From: Ollibium composti
GTDB taxonomy: Bacteria > Pseudomonadota > Alphaproteobacteria > Rhizobiales > Rhizobiaceae
Direction of reading: 5' to 3'
Assembly: GCF_004801285.1 (NCBI RefSeq)
Contig: NZ_SSNY01000017.1
Span: 1-58,802, forward strand
Length of the DNA stretch: 58,802 nucleotides
Shown: one piece after another, positions 42,068-51,022 of the stretch
How positions within the stretch are numbered: position 1 is the stretch's first letter
How the letters are laid out: each line of letters begins with the position of its first letter
Made by a program: the position numbers and the translations under genes
The notes under the pieces: model-generated
Seen by the model: only the letters and a program-made list of their open reading frames with translations
Databases searched by the model: none
Told to the model about the DNA's origin: nothing

Positions 42068-43104
42068 CGCTCGCCCCCCGCCTCATCTCGTCGGAAAAGC
42101 GCGGCGAGGATGCCGACCAGAGCCTGCGGCCGCAGGCGCTCGACGAGTTCGTCGGCCAGGCGCAGGCGCGTGCCAACCTGAAAGTGTTCATCGAGGCGGC
42201 GAAGGCGCGCGGCGAGGCGCTCGACCATGTGCTGTTCGTCGGCCCGCCGGGGCTCGGCAAGACGACGCTGGCGCAGATCATGGCGCGCGAGATGGGCGTG
42301 AATTTCCGCTCCACCTCCGGCCCCGTCATCGCCAAGGCCGGTGACCTCGCCGCACTTCTCACCAATCTCGAAGACCGCGACGTGCTGTTCATCGACGAGA
42401 TCCATCGGCTCAATCCGGCGGTGGAGGAAATTCTCTATCCGGCGATGGAGGATTTCCAGCTCGACCTCATCATCGGCGAGGGGCCGGCGGCGCGCTCGGT
42501 CAAGATCGACCTCGCCCGCTTCACGCTGGTGGCGGCGACGACCCGCGCCGGCCTCATCACCAATCCGCTGCGCGACCGCTTCGGCATCCCGGTCCGGCTG
42601 AACTTCTACACCGTCGAGGAACTCGACCTGATCGTGCGGCGCGGCGCCCGCATCCTGTCGATGCCGCTTGGTGACGACGGCGCGCTGGAGATCGCGCGGC
42701 GGGCGCGCGGCACGCCGCGCATCGCCGGCCGGCTGCTCAGGCGCGTGCGCGATTTTGCCTCTGTCGCCGGCGCCGATGTCGTCTCGCGCAAGGTCGCCGA
42801 CGAGGCGCTTTCCCGGCTGGAGGTCGATGCGCTGGGGCTCGATGCACTCGATCGCCGCTATCTTTCGATGATTGCCGGCAATTTTGGCGGCGGGCCGGTC
42901 GGCATCGAGACGATCGCTGCCGGCCTGTCGGAGCCGCGCGACGCCATCGAGGACATCATCGAACCCTACCTGATCCAGCAGGGCTTCATCCAGCGCACGC
43001 CGCGCGGCCGCGTGCTGACGGCAAACGCCTGGCGTCATCTCGGACTGGAGGCGCCGAAGGACCTCGCCCAACAGCAGATCAGCCTGTTCCAGGAAGAATC
43101 GTGA
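42064..43104 (+). CDS. ruvB: Holliday junction DNA helicase RuvB
   Basis: A 346-residue RuvB, the AAA+ motor that drives branch migration. Walker A GPPGLGKTTLAQ is near residue 60, Walker B LFIDEIHRLN near 110, the arginine-finger region ARRARGTPRIAGRLLRRVRDF near 215-235, and the C-terminal winged helix ends in the QQQISLFQEES region. The only start that keeps the conserved N-terminus (RLISSEKRGED) is TTG 42064, whose last two bases are part of the toxin TGA, so ruvB translation is likely coupled to the toxin. Its TGA overlaps the GTG start of ybgC. Confidence 0.96.
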   Translation: MTLAPRLISSEKRGEDADQSLRPQALDEFVGQAQARANLKVFIEAAKARGEALDHVLFVGPPGLGKTTLAQIMAREMGVNFRSTSGPVIAKAGDLAALLTNLEDRDVLFIDEIHRLNPAVEEILYPAMEDFQLDLIIGEGPAARSVKIDLARFTLVAATTRAGLITNPLRDRFGIPVRLNFYTVEELDLIVRRGARILSMPLGDDGALEIARRARGTPRIAGRLLRRVRDFASVAGADVVSRKVADEALSRLEVDALGLDALDRRYLSMIAGNFGGGPVGIETIAAGLSEPRDAIEDIIEPYLIQQGFIQRTPRGRVLTANAWRHLGLEAPKDLAQQQISLFQEES

Positions 43105-43589
43105 GCACCGTTCCCGAACCGACCGAGGAAGAGCTGACCGGCGGGCTGAACGGCGCGCTGACCTCTACCGGCCACCGGCTGATGGCGCGGGTCTACTATG
43201 CCGACACCGATTTCTCCGGCGTCGTCTACCATGCCCGCTATCTCGAATTCCTCGAGCGCGGCCGGTCCGATTTCCTCAGGCTGGCGGGTGTCCATCACAC
43301 GGAACTCCTTGCCGGCAAGCACGGCGAGAGCATCGCCTGGGTGGTGCGGCGCATGGAGATCGACTTCGTCCAGCCGGCGCGCATCGACGACATCGTCACC
43401 GTCGATACCCGCACCGAAAGGATTTCCGGCGCGCGAATCTTCATGGCGCAGGAACTGAGCCGTGCCGGCGAGGTGCTTGTGCGGGCGAAGGTCGAGGCGG
43501 CCATCGTCGGCGAAGGCGGGCGTCCGAAACGCTTCCCGAAGGAATGGATCAAGGCGTTCATGCCGCCGGCCTCCGCTCCCCACCCTTGA
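43101..43589 (+). CDS. ybgC: YbgC-family acyl-CoA thioesterase
   Basis: A 162-residue hotdog thioesterase of the tol-pal-associated class. The catalytic Asp is in RVYYADTDFSGVVYHARYLEFLERGR, the family signature. It hydrolyses acyl-CoA and is the conserved first gene of tol-pal clusters. It starts at GTG 43101, overlapping the ruvB stop by 4 bp (GTGA), so the ruv and tol blocks are translationally linked here. A 251-bp leader separates it from tolQ. Confidence 0.94.
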   Translation: MSTVPEPTEEELTGGLNGALTSTGHRLMARVYYADTDFSGVVYHARYLEFLERGRSDFLRLAGVHHTELLAGKHGESIAWVVRRMEIDFVQPARIDDIVTVDTRTERISGARIFMAQELSRAGEVLVRAKVEAAIVGEGGRPKRFPKEWIKAFMPPASAPHP

Positions 43590-43668
43590 GGGCGATGCGC
43601 CCTATACGATTGCGCGGACCGCTTCTCGCCATAACTCATCCTTAACCATAACGGTTCATGAAGGGATC

Positions 43669-43704
43669 GGTGAAAATGGAAGGCATCGACGCCTTCCTTT
43701 CACC
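43669..43704. promoter_or_regulatory. Hairpin in the tolQ leader
   Basis: GGTGAAA plus GGAAGGC (43669-43684) pair with GCCTTCC plus TTTCACC (43691-43704). A second small hairpin (GCCG/CGGC) follows near 43722. There is no T-run, so this looks more like an attenuator or protein site than a full terminator. It sits in the 251-bp gap between ybgC and tolQ. Confidence 0.5.
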
Positions 43705-43840
43705 AATATTTGCCCTAAAAAACGCCGCGAACGGCGCATTTGGGACGTTTCCGGAAGCTTTGGGCGAACGGGACCACACAAGGTAGAGCGCCATGGGCCA
43801 GCCGCGAGCCATGCCCGGAAAATCTTAGGGATCTTAAGGA

Positions 43841-44554
43841 ATGGAAAACATCGCACTCGCCGAACCGACGGCGTCGCTGTCGATCTGGGCGCTGTTCATG
43901 CAAGCCGGCTGGGTGGTCAAGCTGGTCATGCTGGGATTGCTCGGTGCCTCGATCTGGACCTGGGCTATCATCGTCGACAAGCTGATCGCCTATGCCCGCA
44001 TGCGCATCTCGCTCAACCGCTTCGAGCAGGTGTTCTGGTCGGGTCAGTCGCTGGAGGAGCTCTACCGCACGCTGGCCGACCGCAAGACGACCGGCATGGG
44101 CGCCATCTTCGTCGCGGCCATGCGCGAATGGAAGAAAAGCTTCGAGAAGGGCGCCAAGTCGCCGCTCGGCCTGCAGACGCGCATCGACAAGGCGATGGAC
44201 CTGGCGCTGACGCGCGAGATGGAAAAGCTGGAGGGACGCCTCGGCTTCCTCGCCACCATCGGCTCGGCCGCGCCCTTCATCGGCCTGTTCGGCACGGTGG
44301 TCGGCATCATGACCTCGTTCCAGGCCATCGCGGCATCGAAGAACACCAGCCTTTCGGTGGTGGCGCCGGGCATCGCGGAAGCCCTGCTGGCGACGGCCAT
44401 CGGCCTGCTCGCCGCCATCCCCGCCGTCATCGCCTACAACAAGCTGTCGTCCGACGCCAGCAAGCTGGCGGTGCGCATGGAGGGCTTCTCCGACGAGTTC
44501 TCCGCCATACTCTCGCGCCAAATCGATGAGAAAGTCGTGGCCAGGGCAGCCTGA
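43841..44554 (+). CDS. tolQ: Tol-Pal motor protein TolQ
   Basis: A 237-residue inner-membrane protein with three helices: one near residues 20-45 and two near 140-160 and 175-200. The TolQ/ExbB signature is present (FLATIGSAAPFIGLFGTVVGIM, and VVAPGIAEALLATAIGLLAAIPA), with channel Thr residues. With TolR it uses the proton gradient to energise TolA. ATG 43841 has TTAAGGA upstream. tolR begins 9 bp later. Confidence 0.96.
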   Translation: MENIALAEPTASLSIWALFMQAGWVVKLVMLGLLGASIWTWAIIVDKLIAYARMRISLNRFEQVFWSGQSLEELYRTLADRKTTGMGAIFVAAMREWKKSFEKGAKSPLGLQTRIDKAMDLALTREMEKLEGRLGFLATIGSAAPFIGLFGTVVGIMTSFQAIAASKNTSLSVVAPGIAEALLATAIGLLAAIPAVIAYNKLSSDASKLAVRMEGFSDEFSAILSRQIDEKVVARAA

Positions 44555-44563
44555 GGAACGATC

Positions 44564-45022
44564 ATGGGAATGTCAGTCAGCGCGGGCGGCTCGGGACGTG
44601 GCGGGCGCGGCCACAGGCGGCGCGGCCGCCATCACAGCCTGATGTCGGAAATCAACGTGACGCCGATGGTGGACGTCATGCTGGTGCTGCTCATCATCTT
44701 CATGGTGGCGGCACCGCTGCTGACCGTCGGCGTGCCGATCGACCTGCCCGACACGCAGGCCAAGGCGATGAACTCGGATACCCAGCCGATCACAGTTTCG
44801 ATCAATCCGGAAGGCAAGGTCTATGTGCAGGAGACCGAGATTCCGATCGAGGAGGTGGTGCCGAAGCTGCAGGCCATCGCCAAGACGGGCTACGAGGAGC
44901 GCATCTATGTGCGCGGCGACAAGATTGCCGACTACGGCACGGTGATGAAGGTGATGGCGCGCATCTCGGCTGCCGGCTTCAAGAACATCGGCCTGGTGAC
45001 GCTACAGGAACAGGATCAGTAA
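44564..45022 (+). CDS. tolR: Tol-Pal motor protein TolR
   Basis: A 152-residue ExbD/TolR protein. A glycine/arginine-rich N-terminus (GGSGRGGRGHRRRGR) precedes SEINVTPMVDVMLVLLIIFMV, whose Asp (about residue 36) is the conserved proton-binding site in the single helix. The periplasmic domain follows. It forms the stator with TolQ. tolA begins 7 bp later. Confidence 0.96.
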   Translation: MGMSVSAGGSGRGGRGHRRRGRHHSLMSEINVTPMVDVMLVLLIIFMVAAPLLTVGVPIDLPDTQAKAMNSDTQPITVSINPEGKVYVQETEIPIEEVVPKLQAIAKTGYEERIYVRGDKIADYGTVMKVMARISAAGFKNIGLVTLQEQDQ

Positions 45023-45029
45023 GACGGAA

Positions 45030-46142
45030 ATGCGCGCGGGTCTCACCACATCGGTGATCTTGCATGCGGTGGCGCTGGGTTTCGGCCTGCTGTCGCTGAA
45101 GGCGCCGTCGGCCTTCGACGTCGCCGACGTGGAGTCGCTGCCCGTCGACATCGTGCCCGTCAGCGCGCTGACCCAGATCCAGGAAGGCGACAAGAAGGCG
45201 ACGATGCGCGACAAGCCGGCACCGACGCCGACCAAGCGCCCCGACATCGTGGCCGACGCGCAGAAGACCGGCGACAACAGCGTCGACACCGACAAGCCGC
45301 CGACGCCGGAAGCCAAGGCCAAGCCGGTGCAGAGCAGCTCGGCGCCGCCGCCGGCGCCCACCCCGGTGGAAAAGCCGAGGGAAGAAGACGTGCCGAAGCC
45401 GAAGGAGGCGCCGAAGCCGCCGCCGGCCACCGAAGTCGCGCCGCAGCCACAGCCGAACGAACAGGTCAAGCCCGACCCGGCCAAGCAGGCCGAAGCCAAG
45501 CCTGAGCCGGTCAAGCAGCCCGAGCCGACGCCCCAGAAGCCCGATGCGGTGGCCGAGGCGATCGCCGCCGAGCAGCCGCAGCAGGACGTCCAGCTGCCGG
45601 ACCAGGCGCCGGCGCCTGACGCCAGGCCCAAACCCGCGCCGGCCGAGACGGCCAAGGCGCCGGAGCGCAAGGATTCCGACAAGCCGGTGAAGGAAGCCTC
45701 CTCAAAGCAGGCGTCGCAGGACAAGTCGCTCGACGACAAGATCTCGGCGCTGCTCAACAAGGAGAAGGCCTCCGGCGGCGGCGCCAAGCGCTCGAGCCAG
45801 CAGGCCTCGCTCGGCGGAGAAAAGAACACCGGCGGCGACAAGCTGTCGCAAAACGAGATGGACGCGCTGCGTCAGAAGCTCGGCGGCTGCTGGAGCATCC
45901 CGGCCGGGGTCGACGACGCCGAGACGCTGAAAGTGTCGGTGAAATTCCACCTCGACCCGTCCGGCCAGTTGCAGGACCGCCCGCAGGTCGTCAAGGGCGG
46001 GGCCGCATCCGGTCCCGGCCGTACCGCCGCCGAATCGGCCGTTCGCGCCGTGCAGAAGTGCGCGCCGTTCAACCTGCCGTCCGACAAATACGACACATGG
46101 TCCGAGATCGTGGTCAATTTCGACCCGAGCGACATGTTCTGA
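45030..46142 (+). CDS. tolA: Tol-Pal periplasm-spanning protein TolA
   Basis: A 370-residue TolA. One N-terminal membrane helix lies near residues 4-22 (GLTTSVILHAVALGFGLLSL), with the conserved SxxxH-type contact to TolQ/R. A long Pro/Ala/Lys/Glu-rich stretch (about 55-235) spans the periplasm. The C-terminal domain (about 265-370) is TonB-like (VSVKFHLDPSGQL, AVRAVQKCAPFNLP). It links the motor to TolB and Pal and supports outer-membrane constriction at division. Its polyproline content would make it an EF-P client. Confidence 0.93.
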   Translation: MRAGLTTSVILHAVALGFGLLSLKAPSAFDVADVESLPVDIVPVSALTQIQEGDKKATMRDKPAPTPTKRPDIVADAQKTGDNSVDTDKPPTPEAKAKPVQSSSAPPPAPTPVEKPREEDVPKPKEAPKPPPATEVAPQPQPNEQVKPDPAKQAEAKPEPVKQPEPTPQKPDAVAEAIAAEQPQQDVQLPDQAPAPDARPKPAPAETAKAPERKDSDKPVKEASSKQASQDKSLDDKISALLNKEKASGGGAKRSSQQASLGGEKNTGGDKLSQNEMDALRQKLGGCWSIPAGVDDAETLKVSVKFHLDPSGQLQDRPQVVKGGAASGPGRTAAESAVRAVQKCAPFNLPSDKYDTWSEIVVNFDPSDMF

Positions 46143-46191
46143 CCAATCAGCCAGCCCGCCCGTCCGCCCGCCAGAAAACGAGGCCCAAGCC

Positions 46192-47508
46192 ATGAAGAAA
46201 TTCCTCACCACGCTCATGATGATCGGTGCGCTCGCCTCGGGCATGAGTGCGCTCGTCACGCTGCCGGCGCATGCCCTGGTCGAGATCGACGTCAACAAGG
46301 GCACGATCGAGCCGCTGCCGATCGCCATCACCGATTTCGAGGGAGCCGGCCTCGGCGCCGAGATCTCCGGCATCGTTTCCGCCGACCTCAAGCGTTCGGG
46401 CCTGTTCGCGCCCATCGACAATGCGGCCTTCATCGAGAAGATCTCCAATCCCGACGCAGCGCCCCGCTTCGACGACTGGAAGGTCATCAACGCGCAGGCG
46501 CTGGTGACCGGCCGTGTCAGCCAGGAGGCGGACGGCCGCATCCGCGCAGAATACCGGCTGTGGGACACCTTCGCCGGCCAGCAGCTTGCTGGTGAGCAGT
46601 TCTTCGCCAACAGCGCCAACAAGCGCCGCATCGGCCACATCATCGCCGACGCCATCTACGAGCGGCTGACCGGCGAGAAGGGCTATTTCGACACCCGCGT
46701 CGTCTTCATCGACGAGTCGGGCGCCAAGAACGCGCGCAAGAAGCGGCTGGCCATCATGGACCAGGACGGTGCCAACGTGCGCTATCTTTCCAACGGCGGG
46801 GCCATCGTGCTGACGCCGCGCTTCTCGCCGAGCCGCCAGGAAATCACCTACATGTCCTACGAGGGCGGCCAGCCGCAGGTCTACCTGCTGCAACTGGAAA
46901 CCGGCCAGCGCGAACTGGTCGGCAAGTTCCCCGGCATGACGTTCGCGCCGCGCTTCTCGCCGGACGGCCAGAAGGTCATCATGAGCCTGATGCGCGACGA
47001 CGGCAATTCCAACATCTTCGCCATGGACCTGAGGAGCCGCAACACCACGCGGCTGACCGACTCCACGGCCATCGACACCTCGCCCTCCTATTCGCCGGAC
47101 GGCTCGCAGATCGTCTTCACCTCCGACCGCGGCGGCGGCAGCGGGCGCTCGCAGATTTACGTCATGGGTGCCGATGGCTCCAATCCGCACCGAATCTCCT
47201 TCGGCGACGGCGTCTATTCAACGCCGGTGTGGTCGCCGCGCGGCGACCTGATCGCCTTCACCAAGCAGTCGGGCGGCCAGTTCCAGATCGGTGTCATGAA
47301 GACGGACGGCTCGGGCGAGCGGATCCTGTCTACCGGCTTCCAGCAGGAAGGCCCGACCTGGGCGCCGAACGGGCGCGTCTTGATGTTCTTCCGCGACCAG
47401 GCCGGCGGACCGAAGCTGGTCACCATCGACCTGACCGGCCGCAACGAACAGTCGATTCCGACGGCCAACTACGCCTCCGACCCGGCATGGTCGCCGCTGC
47501 TCGAATAG
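46192..47508 (+). CDS. tolB: Tol-Pal periplasmic protein TolB
   Basis: A 438-residue periplasmic protein. A signal peptide covers about residues 1-28 (ending AHA). An N-terminal alpha/beta domain runs to about 165, then a six-bladed beta-propeller with repeats such as FAPRFSPDGQKVIMSLM, TSPSYSPDGSQIVFTSDR and STPVWSPRGDLIAF. TolB shuttles between Pal and the TolA C-domain. A strong terminator lies 17 bp after the stop. Confidence 0.96.
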   Translation: MKKFLTTLMMIGALASGMSALVTLPAHALVEIDVNKGTIEPLPIAITDFEGAGLGAEISGIVSADLKRSGLFAPIDNAAFIEKISNPDAAPRFDDWKVINAQALVTGRVSQEADGRIRAEYRLWDTFAGQQLAGEQFFANSANKRRIGHIIADAIYERLTGEKGYFDTRVVFIDESGAKNARKKRLAIMDQDGANVRYLSNGGAIVLTPRFSPSRQEITYMSYEGGQPQVYLLQLETGQRELVGKFPGMTFAPRFSPDGQKVIMSLMRDDGNSNIFAMDLRSRNTTRLTDSTAIDTSPSYSPDGSQIVFTSDRGGGSGRSQIYVMGADGSNPHRISFGDGVYSTPVWSPRGDLIAFTKQSGGQFQIGVMKTDGSGERILSTGFQQEGPTWAPNGRVLMFFRDQAGGPKLVTIDLTGRNEQSIPTANYASDPAWSPLLE

Positions 47509-47525
47509 CGTGTGGGAATACGGAG

Positions 47526-47552
47526 AAAACGGGGCCGAAATGCCCCGTTTTT
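47526..47552 (+). terminator. Intrinsic terminator after tolB
   Basis: AAAACGGGGC, loop CGAAAT, GCCCCGTTTT with further T and C. It separates tolQRAB from pal, which therefore probably has its own promoter in the 261-bp gap. Confidence 0.92.
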
Positions 47553-47769
47553 CTTGGGGTGGTCGCGTTTTGGCCGCATTTAAGCCTAGGGTCCGCGCCA
47601 AATGTGACGTTCGGTGCTCCCATGGCAGAAACATCGGGGCAAAGCATCGGGCAGCGACCGCGGACGGCGGCCGATACCGAATTTTAACCGTGTTTCTTGA
47701 GCACCGGTTAACCCAAACGTGGTTACTGGCTTGTCAACGAAACAACTCGAATTGCGAAGGAGAGGCGGC

Positions 47770-48273
47770 ATGCGCCGTATCGCAAAACTTGCAGCAAACC
47801 CCGTCATGATCGCCCTGGTCGCCTCGCTGGCGCTCGCCGGCTGCGCCTCCAAGAAGACGCCGAACAGCGCCGCCGACCTCGGTCTCGGCGCGGGTGCTGC
47901 GACCCCCGGCTCGGCGCAGGACTTCACCGTCAATGTCGGTGATCGCATCTTCTTCGATACCGATTCCTCGTCGATCCGCGCCGACGCGCAGCAGACGCTG
48001 GCCCGCCAGGCCCAATGGCTGAACAAGTACAGCCAGTACCGCATCGTCGTCGAAGGTCATGCCGACGAGCGCGGCACGCGCGAATACAACCTGGCGCTCG
48101 GCGCCCGCCGCGCCGCCGCCACCCGCGATTACCTGATCTCGCAAGGCGTCGCCGGCAACCGGCTCAAGACCATCTCCTACGGCAAGGAACGCCCTGTGGC
48201 CGTGTGCGACGACATCTCGTGCTGGTCGCAGAACCGCCGCGCGGTCACGACGCTGTCGGGCGCCGGAAGCTGA
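47770..48273 (+). CDS. pal: Peptidoglycan-associated lipoprotein Pal
   Basis: A 167-residue lipoprotein. The lipobox is LALAGC, so the mature protein starts at about Cys24. A short Ala/Gly linker precedes the OmpA-like domain (IFFDTDSSSIRADAQQTL, VVEGHADERGTREYNLALGARRAAAT), which binds diaminopimelate in peptidoglycan. The DDISCWSQNRR tail is usual. ATG 47770 (MRRIAK) has AGGAGAGG upstream. It anchors the outer membrane and binds TolB. Confidence 0.97.
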   Translation: MRRIAKLAANPVMIALVASLALAGCASKKTPNSAADLGLGAGAATPGSAQDFTVNVGDRIFFDTDSSSIRADAQQTLARQAQWLNKYSQYRIVVEGHADERGTREYNLALGARRAAATRDYLISQGVAGNRLKTISYGKERPVAVCDDISCWSQNRRAVTTLSGAGS

Positions 48274-48320
48274 TCCGGGCCGCGAGCCCGCTATCGGTAA
48301 AAATGCCACATCGGACGGAC

Positions 48321-48345
48321 AAAGGCGGCGGCAACGCCGCCTTTT
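48321..48345 (+). terminator. Intrinsic terminator after pal
   Basis: AAAGGCGGCG, GCAA tetraloop, CGCCGCCTTTT. A ten-pair stem starting 47 bp past the pal stop. Confidence 0.93.
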
Positions 48346-48497
48346 GCCGTTGGGCGACGGCCCGAAACAAAATTTGGCCGAAGTCTCGCGCCCTGCTAGA
48401 AGCGAAAACGTCCGGGCCGGCGCGTCGCGGCTGCCGTCTGACGCAGGCGTTCCGCTTCCGGACAAACCGACGAATCGTTGATTTCAGGGCGAGACAT

Positions 48498-49553
48498 ATG
48501 CACTTCAGATCCATCCTAAGCGGCACGCTTGCGGTGCTGTTGGCTTCCGCCGTCGCGGCGCCGGCGAGCGGCGTTTCCGGCGCCGAGCGGACCGACAGCG
48601 GTTTTTCGTTCCATATGCCTTCCTTCGGGCTGCCCGGCGTGTTCGGCAGCGGCGGGCAGGACAAGGTCCAGATGGCGCAGTCCAACGCCGCCGGCGTGAC
48701 CGGGCTGGAAGACCAGATCCGCCAGCTGAACGGCAAGGTCGAGGAACTGAACTTCCAGATCCTGCAGATGCAGGAGCAGATCCGCAAGCAGCAGGAAGAC
48801 AACGAGTTCCGCTTCCAGCAGCTTGAAGGCGGCGGCGGCCAGGCGCCGCAGAAGAAGTCCGACGCCTCCGGCGGCGGCAATACGGCCGTTGCCGCAGCAC
48901 CGGCAACCCAGCCTGGAGCCGATACGTCGGCTTCAGGCGACGGTCCGTCGGACCCGGTCGGCGACATCATCGTCGATTCCGGCAACGGCGAACCCGGCAA
49001 GCTCATTACCGGCGCGCCGGCCAAGACCTTCGGCACGATCACCGTCGACAAGGACGGCAATGTCGTCGACGCCGGCGGCACGCAGTCGACGGCGGCGGGA
49101 GCATCGCCGCCGGCCGGCGGCGATGCCGGGTCCGGGTCGGGAACGCAGGTCGCCTCGTTGCCGGCCACCGACAATCCCGACGAACTCTATCGCAATTCCT
49201 ACCAGTTCATCCTGTCCGGCGACTACAAGACCGCCGAGCAGGGGTTCCGCGACTATGTCTCGCGCTTCCCCAAGGATTCCAAGGCGTCGGACGCCCATTA
49301 CTGGCTGGGCGAAGCGTTGCTCGGCCAGCAGAAATACCGCGACGCCGCCGAGACCTTCCTGGCGGCGAGTAAGGCCTATCCCAAGGCGAAGAAGGCTCCC
49401 GACATGCTCCTGAAGCTCGGCGTGTCGCTGGTCGGCCTCAACCAGCGCGACGTCGCCTGTGCGACCTTCAACGAAGTCGGCAAGCGCTATCCCAACATTT
49501 CCGCCGCCATGAAAGAGCGCGTCAAGCAGGAACGGACCCACGCGGCGTGCTGA
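48498..49553 (+). CDS. cpoB: Cell division coordinator CpoB (YbgF)
   Basis: A 351-residue periplasmic protein. A signal peptide covers about residues 1-29. A coiled coil lies at about 70-112 (LEDQIRQLNGKVEELNFQIL and onward), which mediates trimerisation. A Gly/Ala-rich linker follows. The C-terminal 120 residues contain TPR repeats (LYRNSYQFILSGDYKTAEQGF, AHYWLGEALLGQQKYRDAAETF). It is the standard last gene of tol-pal, linking outer-membrane constriction to peptidoglycan synthesis. Its stop overlaps the first possible start of tilS. Confidence 0.95.
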   Translation: MHFRSILSGTLAVLLASAVAAPASGVSGAERTDSGFSFHMPSFGLPGVFGSGGQDKVQMAQSNAAGVTGLEDQIRQLNGKVEELNFQILQMQEQIRKQQEDNEFRFQQLEGGGGQAPQKKSDASGGGNTAVAAAPATQPGADTSASGDGPSDPVGDIIVDSGNGEPGKLITGAPAKTFGTITVDKDGNVVDAGGTQSTAAGASPPAGGDAGSGSGTQVASLPATDNPDELYRNSYQFILSGDYKTAEQGFRDYVSRFPKDSKASDAHYWLGEALLGQQKYRDAAETFLAASKAYPKAKKAPDMLLKLGVSLVGLNQRDVACATFNEVGKRYPNISAAMKERVKQERTHAAC

Positions 49554-50992
49554 ACCCGGCTGCGTCCGGCCCAGGCGTATCTCCCGAAAACGGGAACCGG
49601 TTTCGGGGCAAGGACGTGCTCAAGATTGAAACCCCGGAGACGGACCGGCTCTTTTCGTCCATCGACCTTTCCGGCGGCGCGATCGTCGCTGTGTCCGGCG
49701 GCAGCGATTCCACGGCGCTGCTTCTCCTTCTCAAACATCATATCGAGCGAAATTCCCCGACCGTGCGGCTGCTTGCCGTCACCGTCGACCATGCGCTTCG
49801 CGCCGGCTCGGCCGCAGAAGCAGAGGCTGTCGCCCGGCTCTGCGCCAAGCGCGGCATTCCGCACAAAACCGTCCGCTGGGACGGACCCAAGCCCGCCACC
49901 GGGTTGCCAGCGGCGGCGCGCGATGCGCGCTACCGGCTGCTCGGCCGCGCGGCGCGCGAGGCCGGTATCGGACTGGTGCTGACGGGCCATACGGCCGACG
50001 ACCAGGCCGAGACGGTGCTGATGCGCCAGGCGCGCGCGGCCAGCGCGGAAGCGGGGCCGGATGCGGATGGGCGCGGTCTTGCCGGCATGGCGCCGGCGAC
50101 ACTCTATGACGGTGAAATCTGGATCGTGCGGCCGCTGCTCGGCACGCGCCGCGCCGCTTTGCGCGGCTGGCTGACGGGACAAGGCGCCGGCTGGATCGAC
50201 GATCCGACGAACGACAACCGGACGTTCGAGCGCCCGCGCATCCGGGCGCGGCTTGGGGACGGCGAGGCGGCGCAGTTCGGGCCAGCCATCGCCACGGCCG
50301 ACCGCGCCGCCGGCGCACGCATCGACCTCGGCATGCGCGCGGCAGCGCTGATGCGCGCGCATGCCGGCCGGCCCGCTCCGGGGCTGCTGCGGCTGGCGCC
50401 GGCTTTTGTGACTGCGGCCGACAGGCCGGCGGCGGTCTATGCGCTGCGGATCCTTGTCGCGGTCGCCGGCGGATCGTCCTTCCTGCCCGACCTTGCTCGC
50501 GCGGAGGCGCTGTTTTTCCGGATTTGCGGGTGGCGCGGGCCCGATCCGCTGCGCGCCACGTTGTCGCATGCGGTCGTCGACCGGCGCTCCGCCGGCCTGT
50601 TCCTGCACCGCGAGGGACGCGACCTGCCGCCCGCCGGACCCGTCCGCGACGGCACGGTCTGGGACGGCCGCTACCGGATCACGCTCGGCGACGGCGGCGG
50701 GGAATTCTTGATCGCGGCCAAAGGTGAGTCCGCCGTGGCCGGCGCTTTGCCGGTTACAGCCTGCGCGCCGGCGAGCCTCGTGCATGCCGCGCTCGCCGCC
50801 GAACCGGTGTTTTCGATGGAAAAACAAGGGTTCATGGGCGGATTCCTTCCGGCTTCGGCCCAGCCGGTCGCGGCACCGTTCGCGCACTTCCTGTCCGGCT
50901 TCGATCTCGCACCGGCGCGGGCGGTGGCCGAACTCATCGGCGCCGCCGCCATCGCCGCGCCGCCGTTGGGCTCTATCGGCCTAAAACCATGA
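49547..50992 (+). CDS. tilS: tRNA(Ile)-lysidine synthetase TilS
   Basis: A 481-residue PP-loop ATPase that lysidinylates C34 of tRNA-Ile(CAU) so that it reads AUA. The PP-loop AVSGGSDSTALL is at about 48-59. An ATP-binding HTADDQAETVLMR segment follows at about 147, and a C-terminal region completes the usual domains. GTG 49547 overlaps the cpoB stop; GTG 49616 (VLKIETP) is an alternative with AAGGAC nearby and would give 458 residues. The C-terminal region is less clear-cut than in E. coli TilS. Confidence 0.92.
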   Translation: MLNPAASGPGVSPENGNRFRGKDVLKIETPETDRLFSSIDLSGGAIVAVSGGSDSTALLLLLKHHIERNSPTVRLLAVTVDHALRAGSAAEAEAVARLCAKRGIPHKTVRWDGPKPATGLPAAARDARYRLLGRAAREAGIGLVLTGHTADDQAETVLMRQARAASAEAGPDADGRGLAGMAPATLYDGEIWIVRPLLGTRRAALRGWLTGQGAGWIDDPTNDNRTFERPRIRARLGDGEAAQFGPAIATADRAAGARIDLGMRAAALMRAHAGRPAPGLLRLAPAFVTAADRPAAVYALRILVAVAGGSSFLPDLARAEALFFRICGWRGPDPLRATLSHAVVDRRSAGLFLHREGRDLPPAGPVRDGTVWDGRYRITLGDGGGEFLIAAKGESAVAGALPVTACAPASLVHAALAAEPVFSMEKQGFMGGFLPASAQPVAAPFAHFLSGFDLAPARAVAELIGAAAIAAPPLGSIGLKP

Positions 50993-51022
50993 TCGAAGGC
51001 TTAACCCAACCCGATGGTCGTG

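Noticed and set aside
49616..50992. TilS as a truncated or frameshifted gene
   Set aside because: The frame is open from start to stop with a complete PP-loop; divergence of the C-terminal part is normal for the family.
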